Shown here: piece after piece, positions 13,701 to 28,700 of the stretch
How the letters are laid out: the number at the start of each line of letters is the position of its first letter
Numbering within the stretch: the stretch's first letter is position 1
Assembly: GCF_034190915.1 (NCBI RefSeq)
Contig: NW_026947484.1
Location: forward strand, 140,652,982-140,716,981
Source: Cavia porcellus
Taxonomy: Eukaryota > Chordata > Mammalia > Rodentia > Caviidae
Direction of reading: 5' to 3'
Length of the DNA stretch: 64,000 nucleotides
Notes under the pieces: generated by a model
The model's input: the letters and a program-made list of their open reading frames with translations, nothing else
What the model was told of the DNA's origin: nothing
Databases searched by the model: none
Program-made: the position numbers and the translations under genes

Positions 13701-16700
13701 TTTTCTTAGGTTGAAGCTCACTGATTTCTTCTTGGGTGGCATAGAATCATTCCTGCTCAAGCAAAAAAAATTAACATTTAGATATATGGAGCTCATATAT
13801 GGCAACCTGTTAATAAAATAGAAATGGATCAATAGATAATACATTGAGTTACCTCTGTAAGGCAAATAGTTTCTGAATTTTGATGTATTCTGGAACATGA
13901 ATTTAAACTACTCCCTTGTCACTTGCAGCAAATCGCTTTAGTACTGTATTATGACTGGAAAATAAACGTGTTGCTTTTATGTAGTATGAATTTTGAGAGA
14001 AGGTAAGTCTTCAACTCCTTTCTGTATAATCATATGGGTCAGTGTAAGTTTCTCAAATACAAAATTAGACTTATAATTTGTCTAAAAGAGAATGTTAATG
14101 GAAACACAAAACCCTAGAACTGACAACACTTAAGTTTATCAGATTTCAAATAAGGGAATAATTGATTTTATAAAATGGTATATATTTTTGTGTTTTTGCA
14201 CTTGTTTAAAGTCAAATTCCAAAGCGGAGGAAAAAGTCACATTCCTGCCTGGCACCTGCCTGGCAAGCACAAGGTCATGAGTTTGATCTCCAGTATCAAA
14301 AATAAAAAAGTCACTTTTCAGAAATAAAAGTTTGTGTTGTTTCCTCATGCAATAGGATAAAATAGAAAGTTCAGGACCATCAGAAGATGTCTGATCTAAA
14401 ATAATATGAAGAGTAGGACTACTAAGTACACAAACCAAATTGGCTTCCTTACTCCAACTCAGAGAACTAATTATATAGTAACTACACACTGTTGCTTTTG
14501 GCAGTTAGCAAAATCATCACTTTAAGATCCTTCTCCATCTATAAACTTTCAAGACGTACATATGTGCTTTATAAGGAATGAATTTCTATGCCCATGTAGT
14601 ATTACTAGTTTAATGCCCATGTAGTATTACTAGTTTAATGCCCATGTAGTAGTTCTATGCCCATGTAGTATTACTAGTTTAATGACAAAAGCAGTGTTCT
14701 TGCTTTTATTGATTAAAATTTTGTAGGATATTGTGAAAAATTAGTGATTCGTAACAATTTCAGGTGACAAAAGAAATGATGTATTAAGTGATCAGAAATT
14801 TGGCATTAAATTATTTCTAGAACTTTCCTCACCAAATCCAGTGGGATTTTTTTGGAAGGTTATTTCTTCATGGCACTGTGCTGTTAAACTGTGTTCATAA
14901 TTGTGCTGAGACAGAAAATGTGTTTTTTTGTATATAACTATTAGAAATTCAGCTACTTTAGTTGACACACAAAAAAATTGTTACCCAATAAAACTATCAA
15001 AGGCCAACAAATTATTTGGTTTCATTCTTAAAAGATGTATAAAAGAAGAAGCAAAAAAACCCAGCTCATATCTTTTTTCCTTTGTAAGAGAATCAATTTA
15101 TTGGTCATTGTACTAAAATTTGAAGTTAAAATAAGGCTCTGTGGAATGAGTGTTTAACTAAAGGAAGGAATAAGAAGAAACCTGAAATTTTCTTTTCCAA
15201 AAGAAGTGAGATGAAAGAAACAGCATTGCAATTTCCCCAGAAAAGTGAAATGGGCTAGTTTATCTTAGAAATCCTTTGTCATTCTTGCTGAAGGAAAGTA
15301 GTTAGAACAGATTTGAAGGTGCAATTGATATGGTTGGTTATACCATCTTTAAATATTCTTTGAAAACTTGCTTGTGTTTAGGAGAGGAGAATGTGAGCAG
15401 GAAGAATTCCTCAACATTACAAATCATAACAGTACAGCATAGAAACCAGTGGACATACTGTCTGATCTGCCCAGGACAGTTCTAATTTATACATGTTCCT
15501 GTCATTTTAAGGATACATAAACTAGTTTATTGAGCAATAACTTTTGTGAAAGAGAAGAAACTGTAAAATCTGATTGAGATTTCATAACAACGAATTCTTT
15601 GTATTATAGTTTGGTTTTGTAAAGTCACTTGAAATAGCTGCTCTCTGAATAGCGTACAGAGTGCACAGCCCTGTGGGTTGAGAGATGTTGGCAGTTTATA
15701 AACAAAGGTAAAACCATGAAGTAGCCAGGAGAGCTATAGTATTATTTCAAGCCTCTTGCTAAGGAAAACTGTTACTCAAAAGTGAAGAAATAAAAATTGA
15801 ATTAAAATCATCCAATTAGTAGCATCAAGTCTAAAGCTATATTTAGCATCTGTAATCTTCAGCTTTATCAGCCCTCAACTTTTCAGGCTGAAGTCTACTT
15901 CATCATCAACAGCAACAATAATATTGTTTCAGGGTGAGACTTACTGAGGACAGACTGTGACAAGCATTGTTTTAAACCCTCCAAAATCAGCAAATCCTTT
16001 GAATATCCACCGTATGCAGTGGATAACACTGTTAACCCTAACTAATGAAGAAACTGAGTTATGGAAAGGTTTGAGTTTGCCTAAAGTCACATAACTGGAG
16101 GCAAAAGCAGAACTGATGAATTTTTTTGGAAGAATAACATTTGCATAATGTTTAAATTATCACTCAACGACTGTATCACCTCACATTTTAGAGGTTTTAA
16201 TTCTGTGTACTTTGTAAACTCAGATAACTTAGAAAATAATTTTCTCAATACAAATAATGGAAGTTTTGCTATCACCTCCATTTTGTGTGGTTCAGAGCCT
16301 AGAAACTTCCAAGAATAACACCTTGAGACCTTCCACCGAAGCCTCAAATAAAAGTGTTTAATAAAATTTCAGACTTGAATTGCTAACATGTAAAACTTAA
16401 TCTTGTAGAAGTAAGGTAACTGAGTAACAGATTCTTAGTTTTCAGAGAATCCCAAAAAGAAAAACCATTTTATTTTATATTTTCTCAAGCCAAAAACATT
16501 CTTTAGTATAAAAAGTATTAGTACATTTAATTTGAAATAGAAATTTAAAGTTTTCCAGTATAGCTCTAAGAACAGTCTTATGTCTTGTGAAAGCTTGCAA
16601 AAAGAAATCCCAGACAAGTTTTTATTTTCATTCATTTAAAAAATGAAATTAGTAACAGAAATATGTCTAATATACACTTAATATATAGAACCTTTTGTGA

Positions 16701-19700
16701 GGTAACTTTTAACTAGCTCATTTTATACTCATATTTGCTACATTTTCAACTTTATCCCTCAAACACAAAAAGAGATTTAAGCATTGTAAGTCAAGTTAGT
16801 AAGAGGCTGAGCAACCTTAAAGGTGTGATAAATGAAATACAGCAGGTTGTGAGTTAGCTAGAAAAAAAAAAAAATGAAGAAGACAATAACCCCTCACGTA
16901 GTAGTTGTTGAGTTTTAAAAAAAAAAAAAGGCCTTCTTCCTTTGTCTCCATCTAATTCCTAACACAGTCACAACCAGGGCATCCTGCTCCTCTCCCCAGC
17001 AACTAAAGGGGGAGAATTATCTAGAAATGCAGTAGGGCATCAGAAAAACCTACAAAGGTAAGTGAAAGGCAGAAAATGTCAGTTGAAAACCAGTGATGGT
17101 CACCTTTCCTAATCCTCCCTTTACTTTTGGAGCCTAACATAGGAATCATCTTGGAATGTGGGCTTAGCATGGCTGTACAGTCCACCAACAATGGTATGGG
17201 GATGAGGAACCCAACCTAGTGGAACTGAACTTTCCTGAACCACAAAATCATTCATTTTCTACCTTAGTACTCAAAAAGGAAACAGTACAAAAGTATGTTT
17301 TTTTAATCTGTCACTTAGTTGGATGGCTCATTATTTTTAAAAATTGAGACAGCATTTTTCTATGTAGATCAGGCTAGCTTTCAACTCCGGATTCCCCTGC
17401 CTCACAAATGCTGGAATTACAAGTGTGTACCATTACACCTGGCTGACTTTTTGTTTTCAGAGAAAATAAGATAGTGATTGCTCATGTTATACAGCAGAGA
17501 TTTTCAAAAGTAAACATAATATGACTTGGATGTACAAGTGAATTAGCATCCTGGGTATAGTGAATTTCCAAAGTGTCCAAAGCTTGGGAGTGTATTCATT
17601 CAGCCGCACTCAACCAGTATTCTGAGCAATAAGGTTCTGGGACTGCATTAAAAGAGTAGATGTTGGAAATCCATGATTTACATTGCTTTCATGGATCTCT
17701 AAAGAGTCTAAATAGTTGAGATGCCTCCCTGTAGAGGGCTTACTGAGTAAGATTCTGCCATGGTCCCAAGTTAACATAGCATTCATGGCACACATCAGGG
17801 AACTTAGGCTGTTTGTACTGCATGCTCACTACTGCACCTCTCTGTACTTTGATGAGATTAGCATGAGCCACTGCAAATACTGATGGGACTTAGAAGATAC
17901 CAAGAAATGGAATGCGGATGACAACTGCACCTGTTTGCTTCTCCTATGGGGAATAATTCAGACTTACTTGAAATAGGTTAAAGGGTAACCACTCTGACAG
18001 TGAATGAATGCTCATTTTTCATATAGAACCTTTCATTTGTGGATGTCAGAGCTCATGACCAGGTTCTTCATCTTAGAGGAAGAAGAAAAGAGAAATGTGG
18101 TCGGAAGAAGAAGCAATAAATGGCTCCTAAGAGTCCAGACATTTGACTTTTTAAAATTAGTGCTGTGGATTGAATGTAGGCCCTCACTTGTGGTAGGCAA
18201 AATACACTTGATTTGTTAGGCTTTTACATGAACTAGCTGTGTAACCTTGGATACACCATCTCATCTCTTTGAGATTCAGTAGTCATAAGATTTTAACAGG
18301 TTGGTTGCTGAGTCAAGGATCAGAACTAGATCTTGAGATTCTCAAACTTGAGCAGTCTCTGTAAAGACTGTCCTAATAGGGGCTGGGGATTTAGCTCAGC
18401 AGCATAAGCACCTGCCTTGGAAGCAGGCAGTCGTGAGTTTGATCCCTGGTACCGATAAAAATGAAAAAGACAAAAAAAGAAATCATCAGCTTAAGACTGT
18501 CCTAATAGATATGCTTTGGCACTTTGAGAAAAAAAGTACTGTTATGTGGCCCACAGCTCTCAATTTAAAATCATATGGACTTCTTTTATTCTAACTAACA
18601 TAAAAAGAGAAAATGTCATAGATTTGTGCCATCCAAGATAGTAGCCACTAGCCACATGCCGCTTTTTAAACATACATTAGAATAAATTCAGTTCATCAGT
18701 CTTGTCACCTACCACATGTGACCACTGTCTATATTGTAAAGTGCAGGGATAGAACATTGTCTCATGGAAGAAAATTTTGTTAGTGTTGCCCCTAGATCTT
18801 TGCCCAAACCACAAACTGTAGCTACATGTCTTACAGCAGGGTATAGATGTTTGTGCTCTGGATGAATATGTTCATCTTTGGAAATGAAAGGATGCATAAA
18901 ACTGCATTTTGACAAAGATATGCAAGAAACCTTTCAGGCAATGGAGATTGACATTGGACAAGAATTAGAGAGAGGAAGGGAGTTTAAAGGAAAGGATTAG
19001 GAAATATCTGAATCATTCTGACTGAGATCTTGACTAGGGCTGAACTTCAGTAGGACAAAGTACCTCCTGAGGGGAGTTCTTCAAAGATATTGTCACCCTG
19101 TGCACAACTGATCTCAACAATAGAAAAGCGTGAGTAGACCAGGGCTGTCCTAACCTCCAGGAAATAATGGGCCTTCTCAGCATGCAATGATGAGAAAGAG
19201 GCTAGTTATGTTGGTCATTGTCACTTAACAGATGCTTATTACATAGCCAGGAGGTGAAATAATTTAGGATTTTTTTCAAACAGCTGAGAAGATCAGCTTT
19301 TTAAGTATAGGTCTATGCAGTTAGAAGCAGTTTACCTGTTGAGACTTGAATTTTAGTAAGAAACTATCAGTGATCCAAGGAGAAAGCTGGGTTCTGCCTT
19401 CCTTGCCTATTAGAAGGTCATGCATATGGGAAAAGGAAGAAATCAGAGGCAGATGGCAGAGAATGTAATATTATCTGTTATCTGGAAGCCATCTGTTGGG
19501 GAATCACCTTTCTCTTCTGGACTTACTTCCAGGTGCAGCTGCAGGGGATGACACTGAAGATGCAAGCACTGAGTTCACTGATAGTATTGAGGAGGAGGCT
19601 GCACACAATAACCACCAACAGCAAGTAAGTCAGAGTCAGGTTCTTCAGTTCCCAGGGAGGAAAACACACAGCTCTTCTGGGGTCTGATGGTATCCTGCAA

Positions 19701-22700
19701 TCGTTGTGCACCGAAGTGAGAAGACATCCCTGTACAGAAGTCGCTGCCCAGTCTATTCCTGTCCTCTCCGGCTGCCTGTCTAACCCATATCTTCACTCTG
19801 CTTTTTGCTCTAATCCACACTTTTGTTTTTACTACTTCTATTTCTTTCTTCTGCTCCTTGCTCCCTTCCTACCCACCTGTGCCCCTGTTTACTGTCTGTA
19901 GCTATAGCTTTAGAAGAATTTTTACATACAAGACAATGAACACTTCCTGTTTGGGGCTTTTGTAATGGAAACCCATTACAAACTTTTTGTAATGGAGAAG
20001 ACAGGGGGACATGGATGGGCTGCTGGGGGAGGTGTAGGGCTAAAGACTTGTGAGGCAAGAATGCAGTCTGAGAAACTCCAAGAAAACTGGGATACCTCCA
20101 AAGCAGGGGTCTTTGAAATCTCATTATCCAGAGGAGGACTTTGCTATACAACCTGACAAACTACCCAGGTTGTAACAAAGTTAATGATCACCAGAAGATA
20201 CTTCTACAGCAAACCCCTTGTTGAACCTCAGAACTTGGTACTCCAGGCTGAAACACTGTTCCCACCCCACTACCAAAGAAGGTATGGTCAACATGGTCTG
20301 GAGTCTAAGAATGAAGGTCCTGAACCCCAAAGAGTAAGTCACCTGAAATGATTCCACAGCACTCATTGGAACTCCTGAGTGTCTCTAACTTGGCCAGTGA
20401 CATTTAACTGTCACAGTTCTCAAGGGACCATACCTGTGACTTTAAGTTGTTACATAAAGAGTGAATCATTTCGGGGGGAAAAAAATTCTGCAGAAGCAGC
20501 TGGAATTTTCTAGTGATAGCTTCCTTGGGATTTTTAGGAAGGAGAAAGAAGGCTTCCTGGGTCTGCCTGCATATCTCTTGTTTAAGAAAGAGAGTCCATA
20601 AAGAGCCAATGAGTAGAGCCCATGAACAGGCCCCAAATCGTATACAATTTGGCAGTCTTTGGCTCTTGAAGGCATGGTTAATTATCTAGGACACCTAAGG
20701 TTTCTTTACCTTTTCACACAACTTCCTTTAGTTCTACCCTTTTTCGTTCCTCTACTTATAGCAAGTCATTGATAGTTGTAACACCTTTTGGAAGGATTAA
20801 CTCCAGAAAAACAAACAGGAGACAAGCATGAGTAGAGTTAGATTCTGATTGATATGCTCTGAAATATTCCAGATAGTGCAAGTCCTGTAGGCAAACTGTT
20901 TTTAAAGTCATCTCTTCCTCAGTCTAGTATCAAGAATATGACCAGACCCTATTCTGAAAAGCTCATTCCAACTCTGTATCCTAATGCTTGCAATGTAACT
21001 TGGGATCAAACACATGTAGTATAATTATAAGATAACAAACTTTTGGATTAGCACTTGACTTGTGATAGACAAAGAGGTTTCCTATTGGATGAAGAATCTC
21101 TTGGCAAGCACCATCTTTCTATCACCTTTCTTTGAAAACCAGTCTTCGTCTTTGGGTAAGAGGAGCCTTCATGTGTAAAATCATAAGTTTATTTCATGTT
21201 ATCTGGACCTTAGGTTTGTGACTCTCCTGCTACCAATTAAATAAAGCTTGCTTTGCTCTAACTGTTTGCATCCAGATTCTGGAAAATTTGTTTGCTCATT
21301 TCCAGGGTAATAGTCCCTCACATTTAGGCTGAGTTCTTTCTTGCTGTGCCCTCGGAAGATAAACTATTCTTGGTATCATACTCCCTATGTACCCCAAGCA
21401 TGCTTACACTTTTCTGAACAAACAAAACCCCCTGTGTGTTCCTAAATAAGAATTACCCTTTAGTCCAAGCAAATTATTCCTTCTTATTTTGGGACGCTTC
21501 TTACCTGGAGAAGCCTCATGTCTGGCCATGGAAGTCATTTCCTCTACATGTCTCTCACAAAATTTCAATCTCAAACAGATGTAACCTCTAAAGTACCGAG
21601 GGAGTTCTCATGAAAGAAATAAGAGTAATCAATTATTGATTTTCTTCATTTGAACTTTTGCAGTGGGGAAAAGTTAATCAGAAACAAGATTCACATACAA
21701 ATAGAAATCAGATGACCATGATACACCTGAAAAGACACTATGATTTGATAAAGATAACTTTTTAAAATAATTATACACATTAATATATACATTTATTGCC
21801 ATGCTAGGTATTGAAACGAAGGCCTTGGCACATGCTAGGCAAGTTGTTTCCTCCTATACTACATACTAGAATTTTCTTATTTCCTCTGGAGGCACAGAGT
21901 CTCACTAAATTACCCAGGCTGACCACAAACTTGATATCCTCCTACTTCAGTCTCAATGTGAAGCTGCAAAATATGTACACAGTGTGCAGTGACTAAATCA
22001 AGCTAGTTAATATATGATCACCTCATCTACCTAAAATTTTATAGTGAGACATATTTGAAATACATTCTTAATTGTTTTGAAATGTGTAAGACGTGATTAT
22101 TGACTATAGTTATCCTGCTGTGAATAGATATCAGGACCTATTTCTTCTATTTGAAGCTTTGCACTCTGGTTGTCAATTTGTCATCATCTTTCCCACCCAC
22201 AGGATCTACTAACCATCATTATACTGTCTACTCCTATTAGTTCAACTTTATTAGATTCCACATATAGGTCATATTAAGTGAGATCACGTGGTATTTGTCT
22301 TTCTGTTCCTGATTTATGTCACTTAGCCTGATGTCCTGCAGATCCATCCAGATGACAGAGTTCCCCTTTTTAAAGCAGAATAGTATTCCTTTGTATGTGT
22401 GTACCATATTTTCTTTATCTATTTACCTACTGATGAGCACCTAATAGCCATATCATGGCTATTATAAATAATCCTGCAGTAGACAGCAGAGTACTGCCAT
22501 CCTTTGATATATTGATTTCATCTCCTTTGGAAGTAGAACTAGAAGTGGGATTAGTGGACCATATGGTAGTTCTATTTTTAGATTTTGAAGATTATCCATA
22601 TAATTTTCTACAGTGCCTCGTAATTGCCATTTCTACCAACAATATATGAGTTTCCTTTTCTTGGAATTTTCTCCAACATGTCTTTGTTTTTTTATTGTTG

Positions 22701-25700
22701 TTTGTTTGTTTGGGGGAGGAGGTAAAAATAGGAGGAGGTATAAAGCTAACAAACATGAGGTGGTATTTAATTGTGATTTTATTTTTGCATTCTCCAGTGA
22801 TTAATGATGCTTAGTATTTGAGCTAAGCTAACTTTGGTCTTTAGTGGTGTCTGAGAACTTACATATTGTAAGAGGTACTATGTACCACAGTAAGGTAAAA
22901 ACAAAACAGCTTACTCAAGTGAGAACTTAAGATGTGCAGCAAATCTCTTTCGGGCCTGTAGGGACCTAGCAAAGAGTGGAATTGTACAGCACCGGTAGTG
23001 CAAGTGTATTCAGTAGTGTGAAAGAAAAAAACAACCTAGAGAGAGAGAGATAATTAAAAATAGACCTACTACAAACCACCTGATGCGTACCACAATGCAT
23101 ATGAGAATATCTCAAGTTTTAGAATTCCTCCTTGAGATAAAATTTAAATATTTGTGTTTTGTAGATGATAAAAACTAAAAGTCTAGATGCTGAATCACTT
23201 TTCATGGATATACCTTTATATTTAAAATTTAAAGTTACTCAAAGTGAATAGTTAGACCAGGTGGACCTTAAAGTTCTTCTGGTATAAACATATAATAAAT
23301 CATAATTTTTTCTTTAAAAAGAAAATAACTAAATTAAACCCAATAGAATAAGATAACATACATCCAGAAATCACTTTAAAAATGTATTAACTTCACTAAA
23401 ATTAGACATAATTTTTAAGGACAAGGAGCCCTTAAATTTCAGATAAGAATAAATGTGTCTAGAGATTCAAATCTGATGGTAATATTCATTTAAGTTAAAT
23501 TGGTTGTAAAAGGTTTATATAGAAAGATATTATCACATAGTTTAAATGAAGGGTGGGTCACAAACTTTAAAAAAGTGACTTTATCCAGCACCCTATTGTT
23601 CATTATGTTATAAGCATTTGGTGCCACATGTGAAGGGGTCACTAGCCTAAGCCTAGTAGCCTAAGCCTGGTAGAGACAGACAATGTCAGGAGCCTGCCAA
23701 ATGTCAGTCTCTCAAACCTCAGTTGGGAGTAGATGCCCAGGGATTGAGTAGATGTGTTTATGGATCTCTTCTTTTACAACTCTTTACAACCTTCTCTATT
23801 GTATTAGATACTATTGCACATGCATGCTATGTATAAATTAGCCATATCACAAAGAAGTGGCCTTGATTTCACCATGTTTTGTTATAAGGAATAGCAAACG
23901 TCAATGGCTTTGTGTCAGCTCAAGCTGGTCTGTCAATCATTGATCCATAAAAGTTCTTTTCAATATCAGTGATCTGAGTCAAGGCATAAAACGTATAATT
24001 AATTCTACAAATTATTCCTAATTAAGTGACCATCAGATTGTGTTAATGGCTTTGATAATCAGGAAGTGATTCTGCATAAGCAGAATGAATTTATGAGTGA
24101 CAAGTATACAAGTAACAATATTTACAGAGATGTCCTGAAATAGCTGTGAGAAAATTGGGAATCAGACTTGATCTGAAGTTAAATGTAAGCCCTAAATACA
24201 GCCCCTGACAGGAAAAAATATGTCAATGTGACACTCAGACATAAGATTAATGTTGGACACCCTGGCTGGAAACCCTTGTACTGAAGTAGTTATATACTAA
24301 GTAGATTACATACATTACATACTCAGATTTTTATCCTACATTCTGAGAAGCATAGAAAAGAACTGGAGCAAAGTCCAAAATGAGTAAGAAAGTCTAAAAG
24401 TTCACAAATTCCCATTGTAGGAAAAAACCATAAGGTCTGCCTTAATTAAAAAAACAAGAAAAGAAAATTACTGAGAAGTTCTACCTTTTCTTCTTGCATG
24501 CATGCTTAGATCTGTAGAGAGAATTTGGCTGACAGTATTGGCACAAGTGTAATAACCAAAATATATGATTGACTGCTGGACAGGGTGGCTTCACTTCAAT
24601 TTCTCAGTAGTGGTAGGGTGTAAATTCCCTGTGCCAGTGAAATTGAGCTTGTTTTGTTTTACCTTCAGTTTCATCCTTGCTTTAGCTCTGTGACTGAGTG
24701 GTCTGTTTCCTTCCTAAGTACCCTAGGTCCTTCTTCTCATCTCCTCCTCGGAGTCTAAATTATAAAAAGGGTCTACGGCATTGAGCCATGGTATCTTGAG
24801 TCATGACCTTTGTGAGCAGGGACTCCAGTGCTGCTGTGGAGCTGTTGAAGCTTCTGACTTATAAGAAGACTCAGAGAACCCTGTCCCCACAGAAAAAGAA
24901 TTGTAACATCCATACTCCCAGACCTACTTAAAACAACTCACTTATTTGTGTTTGTTTTAATGTGTGTGTGTCTGTGTGTGTGTTCTTCATCCATCTCTGA
25001 ATTCTCTTTTCCCTGGCAATAGCTCCTCCTGCCTAACAGATGTGTTCTCTCTGCCAGAACTAATCTTTAGGACCTTTATAGCTGAGGAAGTCCTTAGACA
25101 AAAGTTTGCCTTTCAGTTTGCCTTTCTGTTGTTCCCAAGGGATGCCCTTGGGAACACATGTTCCTCTTGGATCCTCTTTAATTACCTAACTTCTTTACCA
25201 TGATTTTGTTTCAGATCATCAAGGTGGCTTTGGAGAAAAGTTTGGCCACTGTGGAGAGCCAGAGCACAATTTTTCCAACTCCTTCTCTGGTAGGAGGGGA
25301 TAGTAATAGGTGTCTTCAGGAGGAAATGCTCCACCTGAAGGCTGAGATTCACCAGCACTTAGAGGAAAAGAAGAAAGCTGAGGAGGAACTCAAGGAGCTA
25401 AAGTCTCAAATTGAGGAAGCAGGATTCTCCTCTGTGTCACACATCAGGTAGGACATTTTCCTTAGAGAAGGGGAGCCTACTAACTATGAATAACCATAGC
25501 CAGGAACTCACCTTGCAGCCCCCAGCCATGTGTGCTGCCAGGTACTATTCGCTCCACATCCTAGGATTAATGTTCTTGAAAATCCTTTAGAGAGGGGCTA
25601 GGGATTTAGCTCAGTGGCATAAGCGCTTACCTTGCAAGCAGGCAGTCGTGAGTTTGATCCCTGGTACCGATAAAAATGAAAAAGACAAAAAAAGAAAAGA

Positions 25701-28700
25701 AAAAAAAAGAAAATCCTTTAGAAAAAAGTTAATAATGTTGAATAATGGTGAGTTGGATATTTTGTTATCCAAACAAATTTAGTCTTAATTCAGTATAATA
25801 ATGTCCATGTTATTACCTATATGCCTGTGCTAATATGCAACCATGGGTATATCCTCCTAGTTGTGTGACTGATATTACACTTTTGAATTGATTGGAACAT
25901 ATAAGAAATCTCCTATTCAAGAAGTTTCACTGCCATGTGCAAAACCAGAACAGTCCATAATGGGGGAGGATTTCTAGAGAGGCCTTCCAACTCCACTCAG
26001 CTCCCTCCATCCTAGAAACATGAGTACCCAACTCAGGGAATAGTACCTCACCAGACTTCTGTTGGTATTTCTCAGGTCCGCAGATATACAATATCAGGGA
26101 GAAACAGATTTCTGCATTTCAGACCCTGAGCTAATCATGCCTTATATGTAATTTCATTAACATCTACTAATGCCATAATCTTTATTTTGTGTATAAATTG
26201 TCATAACTTTTGCTTTATATAAAGACTGAGGTTCAAAGAGATTATGTGAATTGTCTTATGAAAGTCATGTTTTTTTATTGTCTCCCTTTAACCCTAACAA
26301 AGAATTTGAGAAAAGAATACAGATTTGTTGAAAATTAGGTGTTTTAGTCAACTTTATTTCTTCAAAAATAAAAATTTTATATGGCACTTGTAGGCCCTGA
26401 GAGTGTAGGGTGAACAGATCAGACATAGTTCCTGCTTCCATGAAGGTTAACTCTTACCACATGAACTGAACATACAACAAAGTTTTATGTAAGTCAGTCT
26501 AGATTGTAGTTGATTAGTACTATTTATTTCTTCTGTTTTCCTAGGTCCCAATTTATTAGTTAGTGGTTTAAGACTGATTATAATTAATAGAACTATAGAA
26601 TCCATAATGACAAATTAGTCATATGTAAGGTCCTTCTTATTTTTTACTTCATAGCTTAAGTACCTTTGTATTTACAAAGTCCACTGAAAATTAGAACCTA
26701 TGAGACTGTGTGGCAAAGTAAAAAAACTAAAATAAAAACAACAGATCTGAAATAGACGGTCTTAAAGCCAAAAACTTTAACGACAGTGCTGCTACCAAGT
26801 AACTGTGGAAATATTCGGTATGGGAAAAGTCCCTTATAATTCCTAATCCTTGGTTCTATTGTGTATTAAATATAAGGGTGTTGTTATAATTCCCTGAAGG
26901 TATTTCATGCTCTGGGTGCTTCTGAGTCTATCATGGACTGAGATGTAGGTGAAGGGACTGTTAGAAGTGGTACAGAACCAGATCTAGCCCTTGATTGTGT
27001 ATTTCTCGCAGGAATACTATGCTGAGCCTTTGCCTTGAGAATGCAGAGCTAAAAGAGCAGATGGGAGAAGCAATGTCCGATGGATGGGAGATGGAGGAAG
27101 ACAAGGAGAAGGGCGAGGTGATGGTGGAGACTGTGATTGCCAAAAGGGGTCTAAATGAGAATAGTCTTCAGGCTGAGTTCAGAAAGCTCCAGAGAAAACT
27201 AAAGAATGCCCACAACATCATCAACCTCCTCAAAGAACAACTGCTCCTGAGCAGCAAGGAAGGGAGCAGCAAGGAAGCAAGTAAACTTAACTCAGAGCTC
27301 CTTGTCCACCTGGCTAAGGAAATCGACAGAATGAACGCAGACATGGCTGGTTCTCCTGGGAAACAGCAACACCAAGAGGAGAAAGCGGCCACCATGAGAC
27401 CTTGTGCTAGACCCCAGAGCCTTGACCTTGGGGCAGCCAGTGCAGTTGATGCCCACCAAGTAAGTGAGGGCACAGATGGAATGAAAAACAGCTAGAGAAG
27501 GGCTGGAGGTTTCAGTTTTCATAAACTTTTCTGTCTTGTGGGTCGAGAAGGGTACCTTCATACCATAAGCAGTGGATGGTAACAATAAAGAAGGCACCCT
27601 TTCAGGTTTAGAAATGCTTTACAACATGACATCATGAATATTTCTTGATTACTTAGTTTTCCAGGTGACATGCCTGGCATTGGAAGTGAACAATAAAATT
27701 TCATCTGTACTTTAAGATACTTAATATAATGGGGAAGTGCCACAAAACATTATTTTAATATGATACAAATGCCGTAATGTTGGGATGTGTTAGGTTTTGA
27801 GGCAGCCCAGACAAATGATATCTAATAACATCTCTTCCTTATTACTTCTATTTTCATCTCAACTTATCACAAGTGTCAATGCCTTGGACTCAGAAGGGGC
27901 TGGGAGCCTTAAAGGAAGGAGCTTTGCAAGGGCCTAGTAAGATGGAGACTGCAAAGATTTTGAGAAAAACTCTAGGACAGGAATGCCAGGAAGGTTAAGT
28001 GGAGGTTTCTATGTCTTCCCTTCCACCACTGAAAGTTCTTCTGTGGACTACACCGGCACTGTGTTATGTACTATAGATATAGAGATAAATAAAACATTAT
28101 CTCAGCTCTCTGCAAGCTCTGTCTAGAAAGCAAGTAATTATCAAAGAGCATGAGAAGTGCTGTGGCAGACACATGAGTATAGTTTGCAGCATTGTGAGGA
28201 GAGAAGTAACTGTCACCTGTGGGGGTAACCTCCATCTGGGCTGATCTCTGTGCTGCTCTTTTCGTAGCTCAATAACCAGCCGCAGGCCCAGGATCCTGGG
28301 CCTCAGTCAGAATTTAGTCTGCTGGGGTCTACCAAGCACCTGCGCTCCCAGCTGGCTCAGTGCAGACAACGCTACCAAGATCTCCAGGAGAAGCTACTGA
28401 TCTCAGAAGCCACAGTCTTTGCCCAGGCTAACCAGCTGGAGAAATACAGAGTCATATTTAGTAAGTATAACAACAAGTTCACTCTTACCAAGTCTGTCTT
28501 CTATTTGAGATATTACATGCTTTTCATATTTTACCTTTCTGTCCTAACTTCAGAACAAGTTTAGTCCTGACCATAGTTCTAGAACTGTGGGAGTGCATAT
28601 CTTACTTTAATCTGAAGATACCAAAGAAGAATAAAGAAAGAAAAGCATGGTTTCAAGGTTCTATTGAAAGCATAAGGAGGGAGTGGGCTATAGGTTTGCT

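Larger units (their letters stand above)
9938..19532 (+). other. PDE4DIP: Intron 7, largest intron in the window
   Basis: 9.6 kb. After the read-through tail and AATAAA it holds an ID element at 10470-10550, decayed tRNA-SINE pieces near 12612 and 14245, a 25-bp minisatellite at 14588-14681, an old MIR near 15940, a reversed B1 at 17345, SINE remnants near 18160 and 18222, and an intact ID element at 18380. From about 10560 to 17340 only diverged fragments are visible, which is unusually repeat-poor for this gene. Confidence 0.75.
19625..25214 (+). other. PDE4DIP: Intron 8
   Basis: 5.6 kb. It holds a reversed B1+ID dimer at 21796-21968, an antisense L1 fragment at 22140-22690, a short GA run near 23038 and a (TG)n run at 24961-24983. 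Otherwise I recognise nothing in it. Confidence 0.75.

Noticed and set aside
14588..14681. CRISPR-like array
   Set aside because: Direct tandem copies without spacers in a mammalian intron; a minisatellite.
18380..18492. tRNA gene
   Set aside because: The A and B boxes belong to an ID SINE with A-rich tail and target duplication; it does not fold as a complete tRNA.
19496..19687. Independent small ORF at 19496
   Set aside because: Its middle is PDE4DIP exon 8; the flanks are intron sequence.
25592..25708. tRNA gene or BC1-like RNA gene
   Set aside because: Same ID family with a 14-bp target duplication, so it is a retroposed copy; nothing marks it as a master gene.
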